A stretch of DNA of 64,000 bases from Nitrospirota bacterium (GTDB taxonomy: Bacteria; Nitrospirota; Thermodesulfovibrionia; Thermodesulfovibrionales; UBA6898): positions 1 to 64,000 of the forward strand of contig JAKAHR010000018.1 of the NCBI GenBank assembly GCA_021825365.1, given 5' to 3'. The position numbers and the translations under genes were made by a program. The notes under the pieces were generated by a model that did not search any database, was not told the DNA's origin, and saw only the letters and a program-made list of their open reading frames with translations. Position 1 is the first letter of the stretch, and every line of letters starts with the position of its first letter. This document shows, piece after piece, positions 18,884-28,787 of this stretch.

Positions 18884-19561
18884 ATGTCGCGTGTAATCTT
18901 CGATATTGAGACCGCGGGGAAGGACTTCGACTCCCTCGATCCGGCGGTGCAGGAATACCTTCTCCGCTGGGCCGAATCCGACGACGAAAAGACGGAGGTG
19001 AAGGAAGGCCTGTCCCTCTACCCCCTCACCGCCGAGGTGATCACCATCGGGATGCTCAATCCCGACACCGGGAAGGGCGTCGTGTATTTCCAGAACAACA
19101 GCGACCCGGTGCTTCCGTTTGAGGAGGAAGGGCTCACCTATGAGAGCGGAACGGAAAAGGAGATCATCTCGAAGTTCTGGGAGAAGATCAGGGCCTACGA
19201 CCAGTTTGTCACCTTCAACGGCAGGGGCTTCGACTGTCCCTTTATCCTTGTCCGTTCGGCGGTACACCGGCTGAAGCCGTCGCGGGAACTCATGCCGAAC
19301 CGTTACGGGGACGCGCATATCGACCTGTTTGACCAGCTCACCTTCTTCGGCGCATCGAGGAGGAAATTCAGCCTCGACATGTGGTGCCGGGCCTTCGGCA
19401 TCAAGAGCCCCAAGGCCGGGGGCATCTCCGGTCAGGATGTGAAGGACCTCTACAGGACGGGGAAACACCTCGAGATCGCCCGGTACTGCGCAGGGGACAT
19501 CAGGGCCACGGCTGAACTGATGTCTGTCTGGGAGAAGCACATGAGGTTTTCAAACCGGTAG
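18884..19561 (+). CDS. DnaQ-fold 3'-5' exonuclease, PolB-exonuclease-like
   Basis: 225 residues. The three exonuclease motifs are intact: FDIET (residues 6-10), NGRGFDCP (about 112-119) and YCAGDIRAT (ExoIII, about 203), which supply the four acidic metal ligands. No polymerase domain is attached, so it is a stand-alone nuclease of the group related to the exonuclease domain of family B polymerases. Role is likely DNA repair or RNA processing; the substrate cannot be read from sequence. It is monocistronic, between the ctpA terminator and a convergent kinase gene. Confidence 0.85.
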   Translation: MSRVIFDIETAGKDFDSLDPAVQEYLLRWAESDDEKTEVKEGLSLYPLTAEVITIGMLNPDTGKGVVYFQNNSDPVLPFEEEGLTYESGTEKEIISKFWEKIRAYDQFVTFNGRGFDCPFILVRSAVHRLKPSRELMPNRYGDAHIDLFDQLTFFGASRRKFSLDMWCRAFGIKSPKAGGISGQDVKDLYRTGKHLEIARYCAGDIRATAELMSVWEKHMRFSNR

Positions 19562-19578
19562 TACGGCAGCGCCTTCGT

Positions 19579-20628
19579 TCAGGGCTCCCCCAGATAGTCA
19601 TTCACCCGCTCCGCGTCAAACCGTTCCGCCAGAAGAACGCCGCGGGTAAAGGCGAAAATCATGTCCCTGCCCGCATCCGACAGGTCAGGATAAAACAGCG
19701 GGTTTGCCACGACCGCCCCCCTGAAGGCAAAGAAGGGGGCGACAACCGACAGCACCTCCGCGTCGCCGGACAAACGGATGTATTCACTCATGAACAAACG
19801 CAGTCCCCCGAGATACGCCCCCCGCACATCCCCGTGGCTCCTGACCGAAAAGAAGATGTAGTTGATGGCGAGGGCGGTTACATCGTCGGCCGCATCCCCC
19901 CAGGGGCCGCGTGAACGGTCGAGGAGGATGAAGTCGTCGTCTTTTCGAAACCAGATGTTGCCCGGGTGAAAGTCTCCGTGGATCTGGCAGAGGCGGTGGG
20001 CCATCCGCTTTAGCCGAACCCGCCAGTCGATGCAGAGTTTCTCGATATCAGCCATCGCCTCGTACGACAGCACTCCGTCAGGATACGTATCAAAGACGCC
20101 CATCAGACATTCGCCGTGTCCGATGGTATCACGCACCTTCCTCCAATAGAGCGGCCGGGACTCTTTCTTTGCCGAGTGGATTCCGGCGAGGTATGACGCC
20201 ATCGCCCTGATCCTGATTACATCAGACGGGCCGAGCCTCTCTTTTCCGCCTAATTCCTTCAGGTCGTGGAAATAGTCCCTGCCCTCCCCGCGTTCCATGA
20301 GGAGGTAATACTCCCTGCCGCCGCCGATGGATTTCACCGTCCCGTTATCCATCTCGGCAAGGACGTCAAGCGCCCTGACGTGGCGGGGAAGGTTCTTGTA
20401 TTCATCGAGGTCCAGGAGGAAGACGGCGGCCCTGTCGGAAGAGTAATCATGCCCCAGCCCCTCGGGAAAGAGCCCCTTCACCACGTATGCCGCCGTGCCG
20501 GCAGGCGTCTTCACCTCCACGAGAAACCCAGCGCCCTGAACCCCCTCGCCAAGCTTCCTGATATCAACCGCCTGGGCGTCCCTGAACTTTTCCAGCAGAT
20601 AGGCCTTCAGCGCCTGTTCGTTGATCAT
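19579..20628 (-). CDS. APH-family phosphotransferase, substrate unknown
   Basis: 349 residues with the aminoglycoside phosphotransferase / kinase-like fold. The catalytic loop is HGDFHPGNIW (about residue 217) and the metal-binding aspartate is in LLDRSRGPWGD. Family members phosphorylate small molecules such as homoserine, choline or aminoglycosides; nothing here points to antibiotic resistance. On the minus strand a perfect TATAAT (20634-20639) sits only 5 nt before the ATG, with no clear -35 box. Confidence 0.8.
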   Translation of the reverse strand: MINEQALKAYLLEKFRDAQAVDIRKLGEGVQGAGFLVEVKTPAGTAAYVVKGLFPEGLGHDYSSDRAAVFLLDLDEYKNLPRHVRALDVLAEMDNGTVKSIGGGREYYLLMERGEGRDYFHDLKELGGKERLGPSDVIRIRAMASYLAGIHSAKKESRPLYWRKVRDTIGHGECLMGVFDTYPDGVLSYEAMADIEKLCIDWRVRLKRMAHRLCQIHGDFHPGNIWFRKDDDFILLDRSRGPWGDAADDVTALAINYIFFSVRSHGDVRGAYLGGLRLFMSEYIRLSGDAEVLSVVAPFFAFRGAVVANPLFYPDLSDAGRDMIFAFTRGVLLAERFDAERVNDYLGEP

Positions 20629-20718
20629 GCTCCATTATATCCCCCTTTCCCGCATGCCGCTTCTCTTTTTTCACGGTCTTCCGGTACAATGAAAGTAACC
20701 GGAGGAAATGGAAGACAG

Positions 20719-21324
20719 ATGATGCACGAGAGGATCAAGGCCCCCTCCGCAAACCCCGCGACAGCGCCATCAGGCACGGAAGAACCGGGCATTTCGGCCT
20801 TATTCCTTGAAGGACCTCCGGATGCCAACAAGCCTGCCGTCATCCACGCCAGTGCAACGCCCCTCTTCAGACTCGAAACATGCCCTGAGAAATATGGGCA
20901 TCTCCTGAAGAAGAAAGACCGGCGGCAGATCAGTCCGATCGTGGACTACCTGATCGGGAACTCCGGTCATGTCGCTTTTCTGGCCGGAGATGTGGTGCGG
21001 AACCTCTACCTGAACGGCAGGAGGAAATACAGATCGATAACGATCCTTGCTATTCTGACCGGAGCGGATGTTGATAAATACTCGGGGATCATGAACAACA
21101 TCATCTCTTCGAATGACGGGGCCTTTTCACTGAGGCTGAAATACCGTGTCAGAAAGAACAGGAGCGAAGGCTGCTTCAGGGACATCGCCCATGAGAGATA
21201 TCTGATAGAGCCGAGGCTTGAGGGACCGGAGAAACTGCTCTACCCGTTCAGACCGGCGACTATCGAGCTGGACCTCACGACCCGGGCCCGGTTTTCGCGC
21301 GCCTTCGGGGTTGAGGTGAGATAG
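20719..21324 (+). CDS. Unknown soluble protein
   Basis: 201 residues from the ATG at 20719, which follows a GGAGGAAA ribosome site at about 11 nt; a second ATG is directly adjacent. The open frame extends further upstream but only as the antisense of the kinase gene. The N-terminal 40 residues look unstructured (Ala/Pro/Ser rich). Residues about 70-115 carry a predicted helix, then SGHVAFLAGDVVRNLYLNGRRKYRSITILAIL, which loosely resembles the start of a nucleotidyltransferase fold, but the acidic metal residues are not evident. I do not assign a function. Confidence 0.6.
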   Translation: MMHERIKAPSANPATAPSGTEEPGISALFLEGPPDANKPAVIHASATPLFRLETCPEKYGHLLKKKDRRQISPIVDYLIGNSGHVAFLAGDVVRNLYLNGRRKYRSITILAILTGADVDKYSGIMNNIISSNDGAFSLRLKYRVRKNRSEGCFRDIAHERYLIEPRLEGPEKLLYPFRPATIELDLTTRARFSRAFGVEVR

Positions 21325-21341
21325 CCGGTCCGTCCTGTCTC

Positions 21342-24300
21342 TTATGAGTCCAGCAGGTCCCGTATGGCTGCCAGCAGATCCCTCGGCTTCACCGGCTTCT
21401 GGAGCAACGGCAATTCTTCCTCCGCAATCTTCTTCCGCTGGATGATATCCGCGGTATACCCGCTCATAAACAGTATCTTCACGCCGGGCTTCATCGCCCG
21501 TATCTCGTCGAACGCCTCTTTCCCGCTCTTTTTCGGCATGATGACGTCCAGCAGCACCAGACGAATCTTCTCCCGGTTGTCCGTGAACCTGTTCACTGCC
21601 TCAGCACCGTCCTGCGCTTCTATGACCTCATACCCGTGTCGTTCGAGGAGATCTTTCGCGAGTCTTCTGATGTTTTCATCGTCGTCTGCGACCAGTATCG
21701 TCTCATCCCCGCCCATCACCCCTTTAGGGGCCGCCTCTTCCGTCTTCCCTAATTCTTCGTCCACCAGGGGCAGGTAGACCTTGAACGTAGTCCCTCTCTC
21801 GGGTTCGCTACAGCAATTGATGTAGCCGCCGTGCTGCTTTATGATCCCGTAGACGATCGACAGGCCGAGGCCCGTGCCCTGTCCACGCCCTTTTGTGGTA
21901 AAGAACGGCTCGAATATCCGCTCGCGCGTACTTTCATCCATCCCCGAGCCGGTATCGGAGACCGAGATGAGTACATACCTGCCCGGCCGCCCGAATCCGT
22001 GGGCATGCATGAACGCACTGTCGATTTCGTACGGCTTCGTCTCTATCGTCAGCATGCCGCCATCGGGCATGGCGTCCCGCGCGTTCGTCGCAAAGTTCAT
22101 CAGGACCTGCTCGAGTTGACCATGATCCCCCAGGACAGTCAGCCTCTCGGAGGCAAGGGTGATCTTCGTGTCTATATCCTCGCCGATCAGCCGCAGGACC
22201 ATCTTCTTCATGCCTTCCACCAGGTTATTGATGCTTACGGGTTTCATTTCAGCAGGCTGTTTTCTGCTGAAAATCAGGAGGGCCTGGGTAAGATTCGTCG
22301 CCCGGTCCGAGGCGGCCAGTATCTCTTTGAGATAATGCATATTCGGATCGTCCTTCGGCATGCGCATCTCCATCATGCCGCCGTATCCCACGATCACGTT
22401 CAGCATGTTGTTGAAATCATGCGCTACTCCGCCGGCAAGTGTCCCCAGCGATTCCAGCCTCTGAGCATGACGGAGTTGTTCTTCCAGTCTTTTCCTTTCC
22501 GTAATGTCATTGATCGTCTCGATGACCGAGATAATATCCCCTGACGCATCTCTGACAGGGAATGATTTGACCTCGACAAAATATCTCGTCCCGTCGCTGT
22601 GCACGTGCGTGTGCGATGCGACGTGGGCCTCACCGGTATCAAACGTGCGCTTCGCGGGGCAGTCGGCATCTGCTTCGAAACAGGGTCTGCTGATCTGATG
22701 GGAGAACTCGTAGCACGTGCGGCCCAGGACCTGATCGTCGGGAAGACTGACCCACCTGCAAAAGGCCTTGTTTGCGGACAGTATCCTGAAGTTCCGGTCC
22801 AACACGATGAATCCCTCATCAACTGTTTCAAGAATATCCTTTATGAATGCCTCGCTCTTCCGGAGCGCGTCCTCGATCTTTTTGCGCTCGGTGATGTCGC
22901 GGGCCGCCGCGAACACGCCGATCACCCTGCCTGACGCATCTTTATACACCGAGGCATTGTACAGGACGGAGGTAGTCCTCCCGTCCCGATGGCGGATGTT
23001 TAGGGGGTAGTCGCGGACAAGACCCCTGCTGAATACCTGCTCGTAGCCTCGCCTCGCCTTCTCCGGCTCGGTGAAGTAATGCGAGAAGTCCGTGCCTATC
23101 AACTCATCCCGGGCATAGCCGGTAACCCCTTCCGTCGCGGTGTTCACGTCCGTGATCGTTCCGTCCGGTCCGATCGTAACGAGCGGGTCAAGACTGACCT
23201 CTATGAGATTACGGTTGTAGGCATTCGCCAGTGCCAGCGCCTCTTCGCTCTTCTTGCGCTCGGTGATGTCCTGGGACGTTCCGCGGAGCCCGATGATACG
23301 TCCGATCTCATCCCGCTTCGCCTCGCCCCGGGCAGAGACCCACCGTGTCGGACATGCCGGATCAGCCAGCTCCAGATCCAGTTCGTAGGGCTCGCCTGTC
23401 TGCGTAGCCCTTTGCACCGCTTCATTGAGCCGCTCGCGGCTCTGAGAAGTATAGACCTTGAGATGCTCCAGATAGCCGGGCGTGGGCAGCGCGGGATCAA
23501 TGTTATAGATGCGATAATACTCGTCAGACCACCAGATGGTATCATGTACCGCATCCCAATCCCAGCTGCCGATGTGCGCCACACGCTGCGATTCATTCAA
23601 TTCCCTCTCCCTGGCCCGCAGGGCATCATCGACCTTCCTTCTGGTGCTGTTTTCGTTTCGCAGTTCCTGCTGCCCCGTGAGCAGGGCAAGCTCGATCTGC
23701 TTTCTCTCACGGATGTTCCTGAGAAATCTGTCAACCTGCTGCTCCGCCCTGTCCGGCCGGAGAAAATCGTCGGGCGGGACATAGTAAAAATTTTCGCATA
23801 CCGTCTGACCATAGATCACGAGGGGATGCGTACGGATCACATCAAGGATGATCTCAGGGCTGAAACGGTTGCGGTTGTACTGGCAGATGGCGACCATATC
23901 GTTTTCCGGGAAGAGATAGTTCAGTTTCGCCTCATATTCAAGCAGCCGGTCCGAGCCGATCTCCGGTCCCAGCGCCCAGGTCATCTCTCCGGACGCCCTG
24001 AGGGCGCTGAATCCCTCCGCATGAGCAGCGTCAATAGTCTCTTTCAGAAACCGGATCATCAGGTCCGGGTCAAAAAAACCTTTTCTGAGGTATGATTCCT
24101 TCTTTGTAATGACCGACAGCGCGCCGGATGCGATGTTTGCGACGACGTCGATCCCGTCCGCTCTCATTGCGTCCATGACCGCTGAAGCGGTATTGTCATC
24201 CGCGATATAGACACATTTCTCACCCCGCTCAAGCCCCAGGCGCATAAAAGGGATAACAGCCGCGAACTGCTCTTCCCGTGTCCGATAGATCAGGCAGAGA

Positions 24301-24371
24301 TGGTCATGGACCTGCAGCTGTGCGAGCGCCTCGAGGAGCGAAGACTCCCCTGCCGTATGGTTCTCTCCCAT
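21342..24371 (-). CDS. MEDS/PAS hybrid sensor histidine kinase with receiver
   Basis: 1009 residues, no transmembrane helix, so cytosolic. Order: MEDS sensory domain (about 15-215, opening [14 protein letters not shown]), a coiled linker, three PAS domains each ending DITERK (about 265-375, 385-505, 515-635), HisKA with the phospho-His in [11 protein letters not shown] (about 660), HATPase (about 755-870, with [14 protein letters not shown] N box and DTGSGMD), and a C-terminal receiver with phospho-Asp in LVLLDVIMP (about 940). MEDS domains are associated with sensing in methylotrophs and methanogens. A TTGACA promoter ends 6 nt before the ATG. Confidence 0.9.
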   Translation of the reverse strand: MGENHTAGESSLLEALAQLQVHDHLCLIYRTREEQFAAVIPFMRLGLERGEKCVYIADDNTASAVMDAMRADGIDVVANIASGALSVITKKESYLRKGFFDPDLMIRFLKETIDAAHAEGFSALRASGEMTWALGPEIGSDRLLEYEAKLNYLFPENDMVAICQYNRNRFSPEIILDVIRTHPLVIYGQTVCENFYYVPPDDFLRPDRAEQQVDRFLRNIRERKQIELALLTGQQELRNENSTRRKVDDALRARERELNESQRVAHIGSWDWDAVHDTIWWSDEYYRIYNIDPALPTPGYLEHLKVYTSQSRERLNEAVQRATQTGEPYELDLELADPACPTRWVSARGEAKRDEIGRIIGLRGTSQDITERKKSEEALALANAYNRNLIEVSLDPLVTIGPDGTITDVNTATEGVTGYARDELIGTDFSHYFTEPEKARRGYEQVFSRGLVRDYPLNIRHRDGRTTSVLYNASVYKDASGRVIGVFAAARDITERKKIEDALRKSEAFIKDILETVDEGFIVLDRNFRILSANKAFCRWVSLPDDQVLGRTCYEFSHQISRPCFEADADCPAKRTFDTGEAHVASHTHVHSDGTRYFVEVKSFPVRDASGDIISVIETINDITERKRLEEQLRHAQRLESLGTLAGGVAHDFNNMLNVIVGYGGMMEMRMPKDDPNMHYLKEILAASDRATNLTQALLIFSRKQPAEMKPVSINNLVEGMKKMVLRLIGEDIDTKITLASERLTVLGDHGQLEQVLMNFATNARDAMPDGGMLTIETKPYEIDSAFMHAHGFGRPGRYVLISVSDTGSGMDESTRERIFEPFFTTKGRGQGTGLGLSIVYGIIKQHGGYINCCSEPERGTTFKVYLPLVDEELGKTEEAAPKGVMGGDETILVADDDENIRRLAKDLLERHGYEVIEAQDGAEAVNRFTDNREKIRLVLLDVIMPKKSGKEAFDEIRAMKPGVKILFMSGYTADIIQRKKIAEEELPLLQKPVKPRDLLAAIRDLLDS

Positions 24372-24377
24372 ACGTAC

Positions 24378-24406
24378 ATACTATGATGAGGCGGGATGCG
24401 TGTCAA
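24378..24406 (-). promoter_or_regulatory. Promoter of the MEDS/PAS kinase, probably leaderless
   Basis: On the minus strand: perfect TTGACA (24401-24406), 17-bp spacer, TAGTAT (24378-24383), then exactly 6 nt to the ATG at 24371. There is no Shine-Dalgarno site. Confidence 0.6.
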
Positions 24407-24455
24407 TGAAGCAGCACGGCTACGGAGTATCCCGGGGCCGTCGGCCGAGTTTTTT

Positions 24456-25391
24456 TTAAAGTTCCCCGAAATTGCAGCGGTATCGCTCCCTGAACTCTTC
24501 TTCAGTGAAACGGTGCTCCTGGGTGCCGTACTTCTCGACAGCGTAAGCGGCAGCCACGGCTCCGAGTCTCGCCGAGGTCTCCAGGTCATTGCCGGCAACG
24601 ATGCCCTTGAGCAGCCCCGCCCTGTAGGCATCCCCTGCGCCGGTGGGGTCGACAACGGCATGTGCCTTTGCCGCGGGCACGGTGAACTCGGCGGAAGAGG
24701 AGGTAACCAGCGAGCCCCTCTCGCCCAGGGTAGTGATGATAATGCCGGTCAGGTCAAGGAGACCCCTCTTGTCGAGCCCTGTCATCTTCTGCACCATCTC
24801 GAGTTCGTAGTCATTGGTGATGAGCATCATCGAGCCGGTAAGCCATTCCCTGAGGCCCGCCCCGTCCCATTGCGTAAGGGACTGGCCCGGATCGCATATC
24901 ACCCTGATGCCCTTCTTCTTGCACAGTCCGGCATACTCCTTCATGTCCCCCAGGTTGCCCGGGCCGATGATGCAGAGGGAATCGGCAGGGCCGTCGCTGC
25001 GGAAAGTATGGCCCGACCGGTGCTTCATGGCGCCGGGATTGAAGCCGGTTATCTGGTTGTCCGCCTGGTCCGTGGTAATGTAGGCGCCTGCGGTGAATTC
25101 CTCCTCGACGATCCTGATGCCGTCGACAGGTATGCGGTTTTCCCGGAGCCAGTCGAAATAACGCTGGTAGTCCTTGCCGATCGCGGCGATGATGCGCGGC
25201 TCCTCCCCGAGAAGACTCAGGGAATAGGCGATGTTTCCCGCCGTGCCTCCGAACTTCTCGATCATGCCGTTTACCGTGAAGCAGACATTCAGTATATGGA
25301 TCTTCTCGGGGAATATGTGGTCAGAAAATTTTCCCGGAAAGTCCATGATCCTGTCATAGGCTAGGGAACCGGATACGTAGATCTTCATCAT
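24456..25391 (-). CDS. PfkB-family kinase, adenosine/ribokinase-like
   Basis: 311 residues. The PfkB fold is shown by the N-terminal GSLAYDRI start, the GGTAGNIAYSLSLLG substrate motif (about 49) and the C-terminal signature DPTGAGDAYRAGLL with the catalytic aspartate (about 258). Overall it resembles the bacterial adenosine-kinase-like group, but substrate choice is not certain. It follows uvrC by 7 bp and is likely co-transcribed. A second ATG one codon downstream is equally possible as start. Confidence 0.85.
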   Translation of the reverse strand: MMKIYVSGSLAYDRIMDFPGKFSDHIFPEKIHILNVCFTVNGMIEKFGGTAGNIAYSLSLLGEEPRIIAAIGKDYQRYFDWLRENRIPVDGIRIVEEEFTAGAYITTDQADNQITGFNPGAMKHRSGHTFRSDGPADSLCIIGPGNLGDMKEYAGLCKKKGIRVICDPGQSLTQWDGAGLREWLTGSMMLITNDYELEMVQKMTGLDKRGLLDLTGIIITTLGERGSLVTSSSAEFTVPAAKAHAVVDPTGAGDAYRAGLLKGIVAGNDLETSARLGAVAAAYAVEKYGTQEHRFTEEEFRERYRCNFGEL

Positions 25392-25398
25392 AACTCCT

Positions 25399-27162
25399 TC
25401 AGAGGGATTTCTTGATCGCCTCGGCCACCCTGCGGTTGAAGCCCTTCAGAGAGGCTATCTCGTCGACCGTGGCCTTTCGGATCGCATCTATACTACCAAA
25501 ATGTTTCAATAATAAAAACCGCCGCTGCCGCGCGACCCCGGGGATCTTTTCGAGCGGGGACGCGAAGACACGGGCCGCCCGCCTCTTCTTGTGATAGGTG
25601 ACGGCAAAGCGGTGCGCCTCGTCCCTGATCCTCCGCAGCAGAAGGACAGCCGCCGTGCCGTCCCCGAGACTTATGCTGCGGCCGTCGCGCAGGAACACCC
25701 GATCCGGGTCCTTGGCTACGGCGATGACATCCCCCGACCATGCAGCCGGCAGGGCGGCAAGGACCTCCAGGGCCGCATCCAGATGCGCCTTCCCGCCGTC
25801 GATGATGACCAGGTCGGGGAGGAAGCCTTCGAGGCTTTCAGCAGTCCGGCGGATCATCTCCCTCATCATCGAATAGTCATCAGGCCCCTGCACCTCATCC
25901 ATGCGTATATGCCGGTACCGCTCTTTGCGGAAGTCTCCGTCCGCCCAGTAGACAAATGCCCCCACCGGCTCTGTCCCCGAGATGTTCGATATGTCAAAGG
26001 CCCCGATGTCCTCGGGCGTCTCATCGAGGCCCAGGAAGCCGGCGAGTTCGTTCACGACCGTCGCCCTGCCCTTCGACTGCTCGGAAGTCAGCAGGATCTC
26101 CGCGTTCTCCTCCGCCATTTCGAGCAGCTTCCTCCTGATCCCCCTCTTCGGCACGCTGATGCGCACCGCCCCTCCGCGCTTCTCCGAAAGCCATGACGTC
26201 AGGAGGGACGCATCCTCGGGCAGTTCCGGGCAGATGATCTCGGCCGCGGGGATGAACTCCTTTTCGTAAAACTGGCCGGCGAAATTCCCCAGCAGGGATG
26301 CGGTGCCCTCTGCCGGGACGTCCCGGAGGAAGAAGTGGCGCGAGCCGAGCATGATGCCGTTCCGGATGAAGAGTATCTTGCAGACAGCAGCCTTCTGCCC
26401 GCGGGAGACCCCGATCACATCGATATCGCCGAGTCCCGGGGCGACCGCCTTCTGGGATTCCGATATCTTCCTGATCGCTCCGATGCGGTCCCGCACCAGG
26501 GCCGCCTCTTCGTACTGCATATCGTCGGACAGGCGCTGCATCCTGCGCTCCAGGGTATCGAGGAGCCCCTTGTTCCTGCCTTCCAGGATGAGGCGCACCT
26601 CATCCACCATGCGCATATATTCTTCATGGCTGATCTCGCCGGAACAGGGGGCGGCGCACCTCTTTATCTGGTATTGAATACACGGCCTCATGCGCCGGTC
26701 GAGAGAGTAGCTGCAGGTCCTGATCGGGAAATTGTTGCGGATGAAAGAGAGGAGCCTCCACATGGGTCCCGACGGGACGTAGGGACCGAAATACCGCGAG
26801 CCGTCGCGGCTGATCCTCCGCACCACCTCAAGACGCGGCCACCGCTCCTTCAGCGTAAGCTTGAGATAGGGATAACTCTTGTCGTCGCGGAGAAGGACAT
26901 TGTACCGGGGCTTGAAATGCTTGATGAGGTTCGCCTCGAGGACAAAGGCCTCCAGCTCGTTGCCCGTGACCGTGAACTCGAAGTCACGCACCTCCTTCAT
27001 CATCTCGGCCTTCCTCGCGTCGAGGCCGGCTGATTTCTGGAAGTAGCTCCTGAGCCGGCCCCTGAGGGCCTTCGCCTTGCCGACGTACAGGACGCGGCCA
27101 CGGGCGTCTTTCAGAAGATAGACGCCCGGCCTGCCGGGGACGGTAGAGAGTTTCGCCTGCAT
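25399..27162 (-). CDS. uvrC: UvrABC excinuclease subunit C
   Basis: 587 residues, close to family length. It makes both incisions in nucleotide excision repair. The GIY-YIG nuclease is at about 8-95 (GVYLLKDARGRVLYVGKAK), the UvrB-binding UVR motif around 195-230, the RNase H-like endonuclease domain about 380-540 (DISNISGTEPVGAFV and IIDGGKAHL), and helix-hairpin-helix motifs at the C-terminus (IPGVARQRR, LKGFNRRVAEAI). Start has GAGGGG at 5-nt spacing. Confidence 0.96.
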   Translation of the reverse strand: MQAKLSTVPGRPGVYLLKDARGRVLYVGKAKALRGRLRSYFQKSAGLDARKAEMMKEVRDFEFTVTGNELEAFVLEANLIKHFKPRYNVLLRDDKSYPYLKLTLKERWPRLEVVRRISRDGSRYFGPYVPSGPMWRLLSFIRNNFPIRTCSYSLDRRMRPCIQYQIKRCAAPCSGEISHEEYMRMVDEVRLILEGRNKGLLDTLERRMQRLSDDMQYEEAALVRDRIGAIRKISESQKAVAPGLGDIDVIGVSRGQKAAVCKILFIRNGIMLGSRHFFLRDVPAEGTASLLGNFAGQFYEKEFIPAAEIICPELPEDASLLTSWLSEKRGGAVRISVPKRGIRRKLLEMAEENAEILLTSEQSKGRATVVNELAGFLGLDETPEDIGAFDISNISGTEPVGAFVYWADGDFRKERYRHIRMDEVQGPDDYSMMREMIRRTAESLEGFLPDLVIIDGGKAHLDAALEVLAALPAAWSGDVIAVAKDPDRVFLRDGRSISLGDGTAAVLLLRRIRDEAHRFAVTYHKKRRAARVFASPLEKIPGVARQRRFLLLKHFGSIDAIRKATVDEIASLKGFNRRVAEAIKKSL

Positions 27163-27224
27163 GGATGCCCCTCGCTGTCACATCCCCGGCGGGGAGGCAG
27201 CCCGCCGGAGTGCGATACAGCAGT

Positions 27225-27749
27225 CTATTTTGCCGTCCTGAGGTTCTGTATCTCCTGCTTCACGGCGGCTGCATCAGGGGAGGACGGCGCCAGTTCGAGG
27301 TACTTTTCAAACTCCTTTATCGCAGCAGCCCTGTCCCTCAGGTCATAGGCGAGAACGACACCCAGGTTCTTGTGTCCGTTGAGGTGGCCGGGATTGATCT
27401 CGAGGGCCTTCCGGTACTCTTTGACCGCCTCATCCGGCTTCCCGATATTCCGGTAGCAGGTGCCCAGATCGACCCTGACGTCCACGTTCTTCGCATCCAG
27501 CTGAAGAGCCTTCTGGTAGGCCTCTATCGCCTCGCCGAACCGGGAGGTGTCCATCATGGTATTGCCGATCTTTATCCAGGCGTTCACGTTGCCGGGGTCT
27601 TTCTTGACGGCCTCCTGGAGCATCCGCATCTCCTCCTGCGTGTGCATATCGCCTCCTGCAGGGACCTGGGACTGAGGCCTGGGTTGTTCCTTCTGCTGGC
27701 AGCCTGCAGCCATGACGAGAAGCATCGCAACGACTATGATCCGTTTCAT
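27225..27749 (-). CDS. TPR-repeat lipoprotein
   Basis: 174 residues. A signal peptide with lipobox VMAAGC (Cys at about 17) is followed by a Gln-rich linker and three to four tetratricopeptide repeats (about 40-170), each about 34 residues (for example VNAWIKIGNTMMDTSRFGEAIEAYQKALQLD). Such proteins act as protein-protein adaptors in the envelope. A GGAGG lies before the start, and a TACAAT box about 30 bp upstream on the minus strand could be its promoter. Confidence 0.85.
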   Translation of the reverse strand: MKRIIVVAMLLVMAAGCQQKEQPRPQSQVPAGGDMHTQEEMRMLQEAVKKDPGNVNAWIKIGNTMMDTSRFGEAIEAYQKALQLDAKNVDVRVDLGTCYRNIGKPDEAVKEYRKALEINPGHLNGHKNLGVVLAYDLRDRAAAIKEFEKYLELAPSSPDAAAVKQEIQNLRTAK

Positions 27750-27815
27750 GCAATCCTCCGATATGACATGTAGTGATCGTTATTGTACCAAAAAAGAAAA
27801 AGCAAAAGGAGCGCC

Positions 27816-28787
27816 CTATTCGCCGAGGAAGCTGCCGACGCGCTTGAGCCGCTTATACCGCTCCTCGACCAGCTTGCCGGGCGCCTTCGGCCGGAGCTCT
27901 TCCAGGGCCTGCAGTATCTTGTCGGAGATGCTCTTTGCGGTCTGTTCGATATTCCGGTGGGCCCCTCCGGTCGGCTCGGGGATGATGTCATCGATGATCT
28001 TGAATCCGAGCAGGTCCTCTGCCGTGAGTTTCAGGGCATCGGCCGCCTTCGAAAAATCATCCGGCGTCAGATCGCCCTCCTTCCGCAGGAGTATCGCAGC
28101 GCAGCCCTCCGGCGATATGACCGAGTAGACCGCGTTTTCGAGCATATAGAGCCGGTCGCCGACGCTCAGCGCCAGAGCGCCGCCGCTTCCGCCCTCCCCT
28201 ATCACCACGGATATGATCGGGACTCTCAGCCGGGACATCTCCATGAGATTTACGGCGATCGCCTCTGCCTGGCCCCTCTCCTCCGCGCCGAGCCCCGGAT
28301 ATGCGCCCGGCGTGTCGATGAAGGTGATGACCGGCCTCTTGAATTTCTCGGCAAGCTGCATGAGGCGGAGGGCCTTGCGGTATCCCTCGGGGTGCGGCTG
28401 GCCGAAATTCCGGTGTATCCGCTCCTTGGTGCCCCGGCCCTTCTGGTGTCCGATGATCACCACGGGGGTGCCCCCGATGCTCGCCAGTCCTCCCACGATC
28501 GCCTTGTCGTCCGCAAACCGCCTGTCCCCATGCAGCTCGACAAAATCCTCGGTGATCAGGGGGATGTAATCGAGCGTGTAGGGTCTGTCGGGATGACGCG
28601 CCAGGAGGGTCTTCTGCCACGGCGTGAGTTTCGAAAAGATCTCTGTCCGCAGGTCCTTCACCTTCTTTTCGAGCTTCTTCACTTCAGAGGAGAGGTTGAT
28701 GTCCTTGCCGTCGGAGATCCTCCTGAGCTCCTCGATCTTCAGCTCAAGCTCCTCGATGGGCTTTTCGAACTCCAGGTAGTACCGCAT
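27816..28787 (-). CDS. accA: Acetyl-CoA carboxylase carboxyltransferase subunit alpha
   Basis: 323 residues from the ATG at 28787, which overlaps the dnaE stop as ATGA; this start gives the standard N-terminus ([19 protein letters not shown]). With AccD it transfers the carboxyl from biotin to acetyl-CoA, the first step of fatty acid synthesis. The crotonase-like core includes the [15 protein letters not shown] and [15 protein letters not shown] stretches, the latter forming an oxyanion hole. The dnaE-accA order is common in bacteria. Confidence 0.96.
   Translation of the reverse strand: MRYYLEFEKPIEELELKIEELRRISDGKDINLSSEVKKLEKKVKDLRTEIFSKLTPWQKTLLARHPDRPYTLDYIPLITEDFVELHGDRRFADDKAIVGGLASIGGTPVVIIGHQKGRGTKERIHRNFGQPHPEGYRKALRLMQLAEKFKRPVITFIDTPGAYPGLGAEERGQAEAIAVNLMEMSRLRVPIISVVIGEGGSGGALALSVGDRLYMLENAVYSVISPEGCAAILLRKEGDLTPDDFSKAADALKLTAEDLLGFKIIDDIIPEPTGGAHRNIEQTAKSISDKILQALEELRPKAPGKLVEERYKRLKRVGSFLGE

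Noticed and set aside
24420..24445. GGCC hairpin followed by eight T as a plus-strand terminator
   Set aside because: The stem is only about 4 bp and no plus-strand gene ends upstream.
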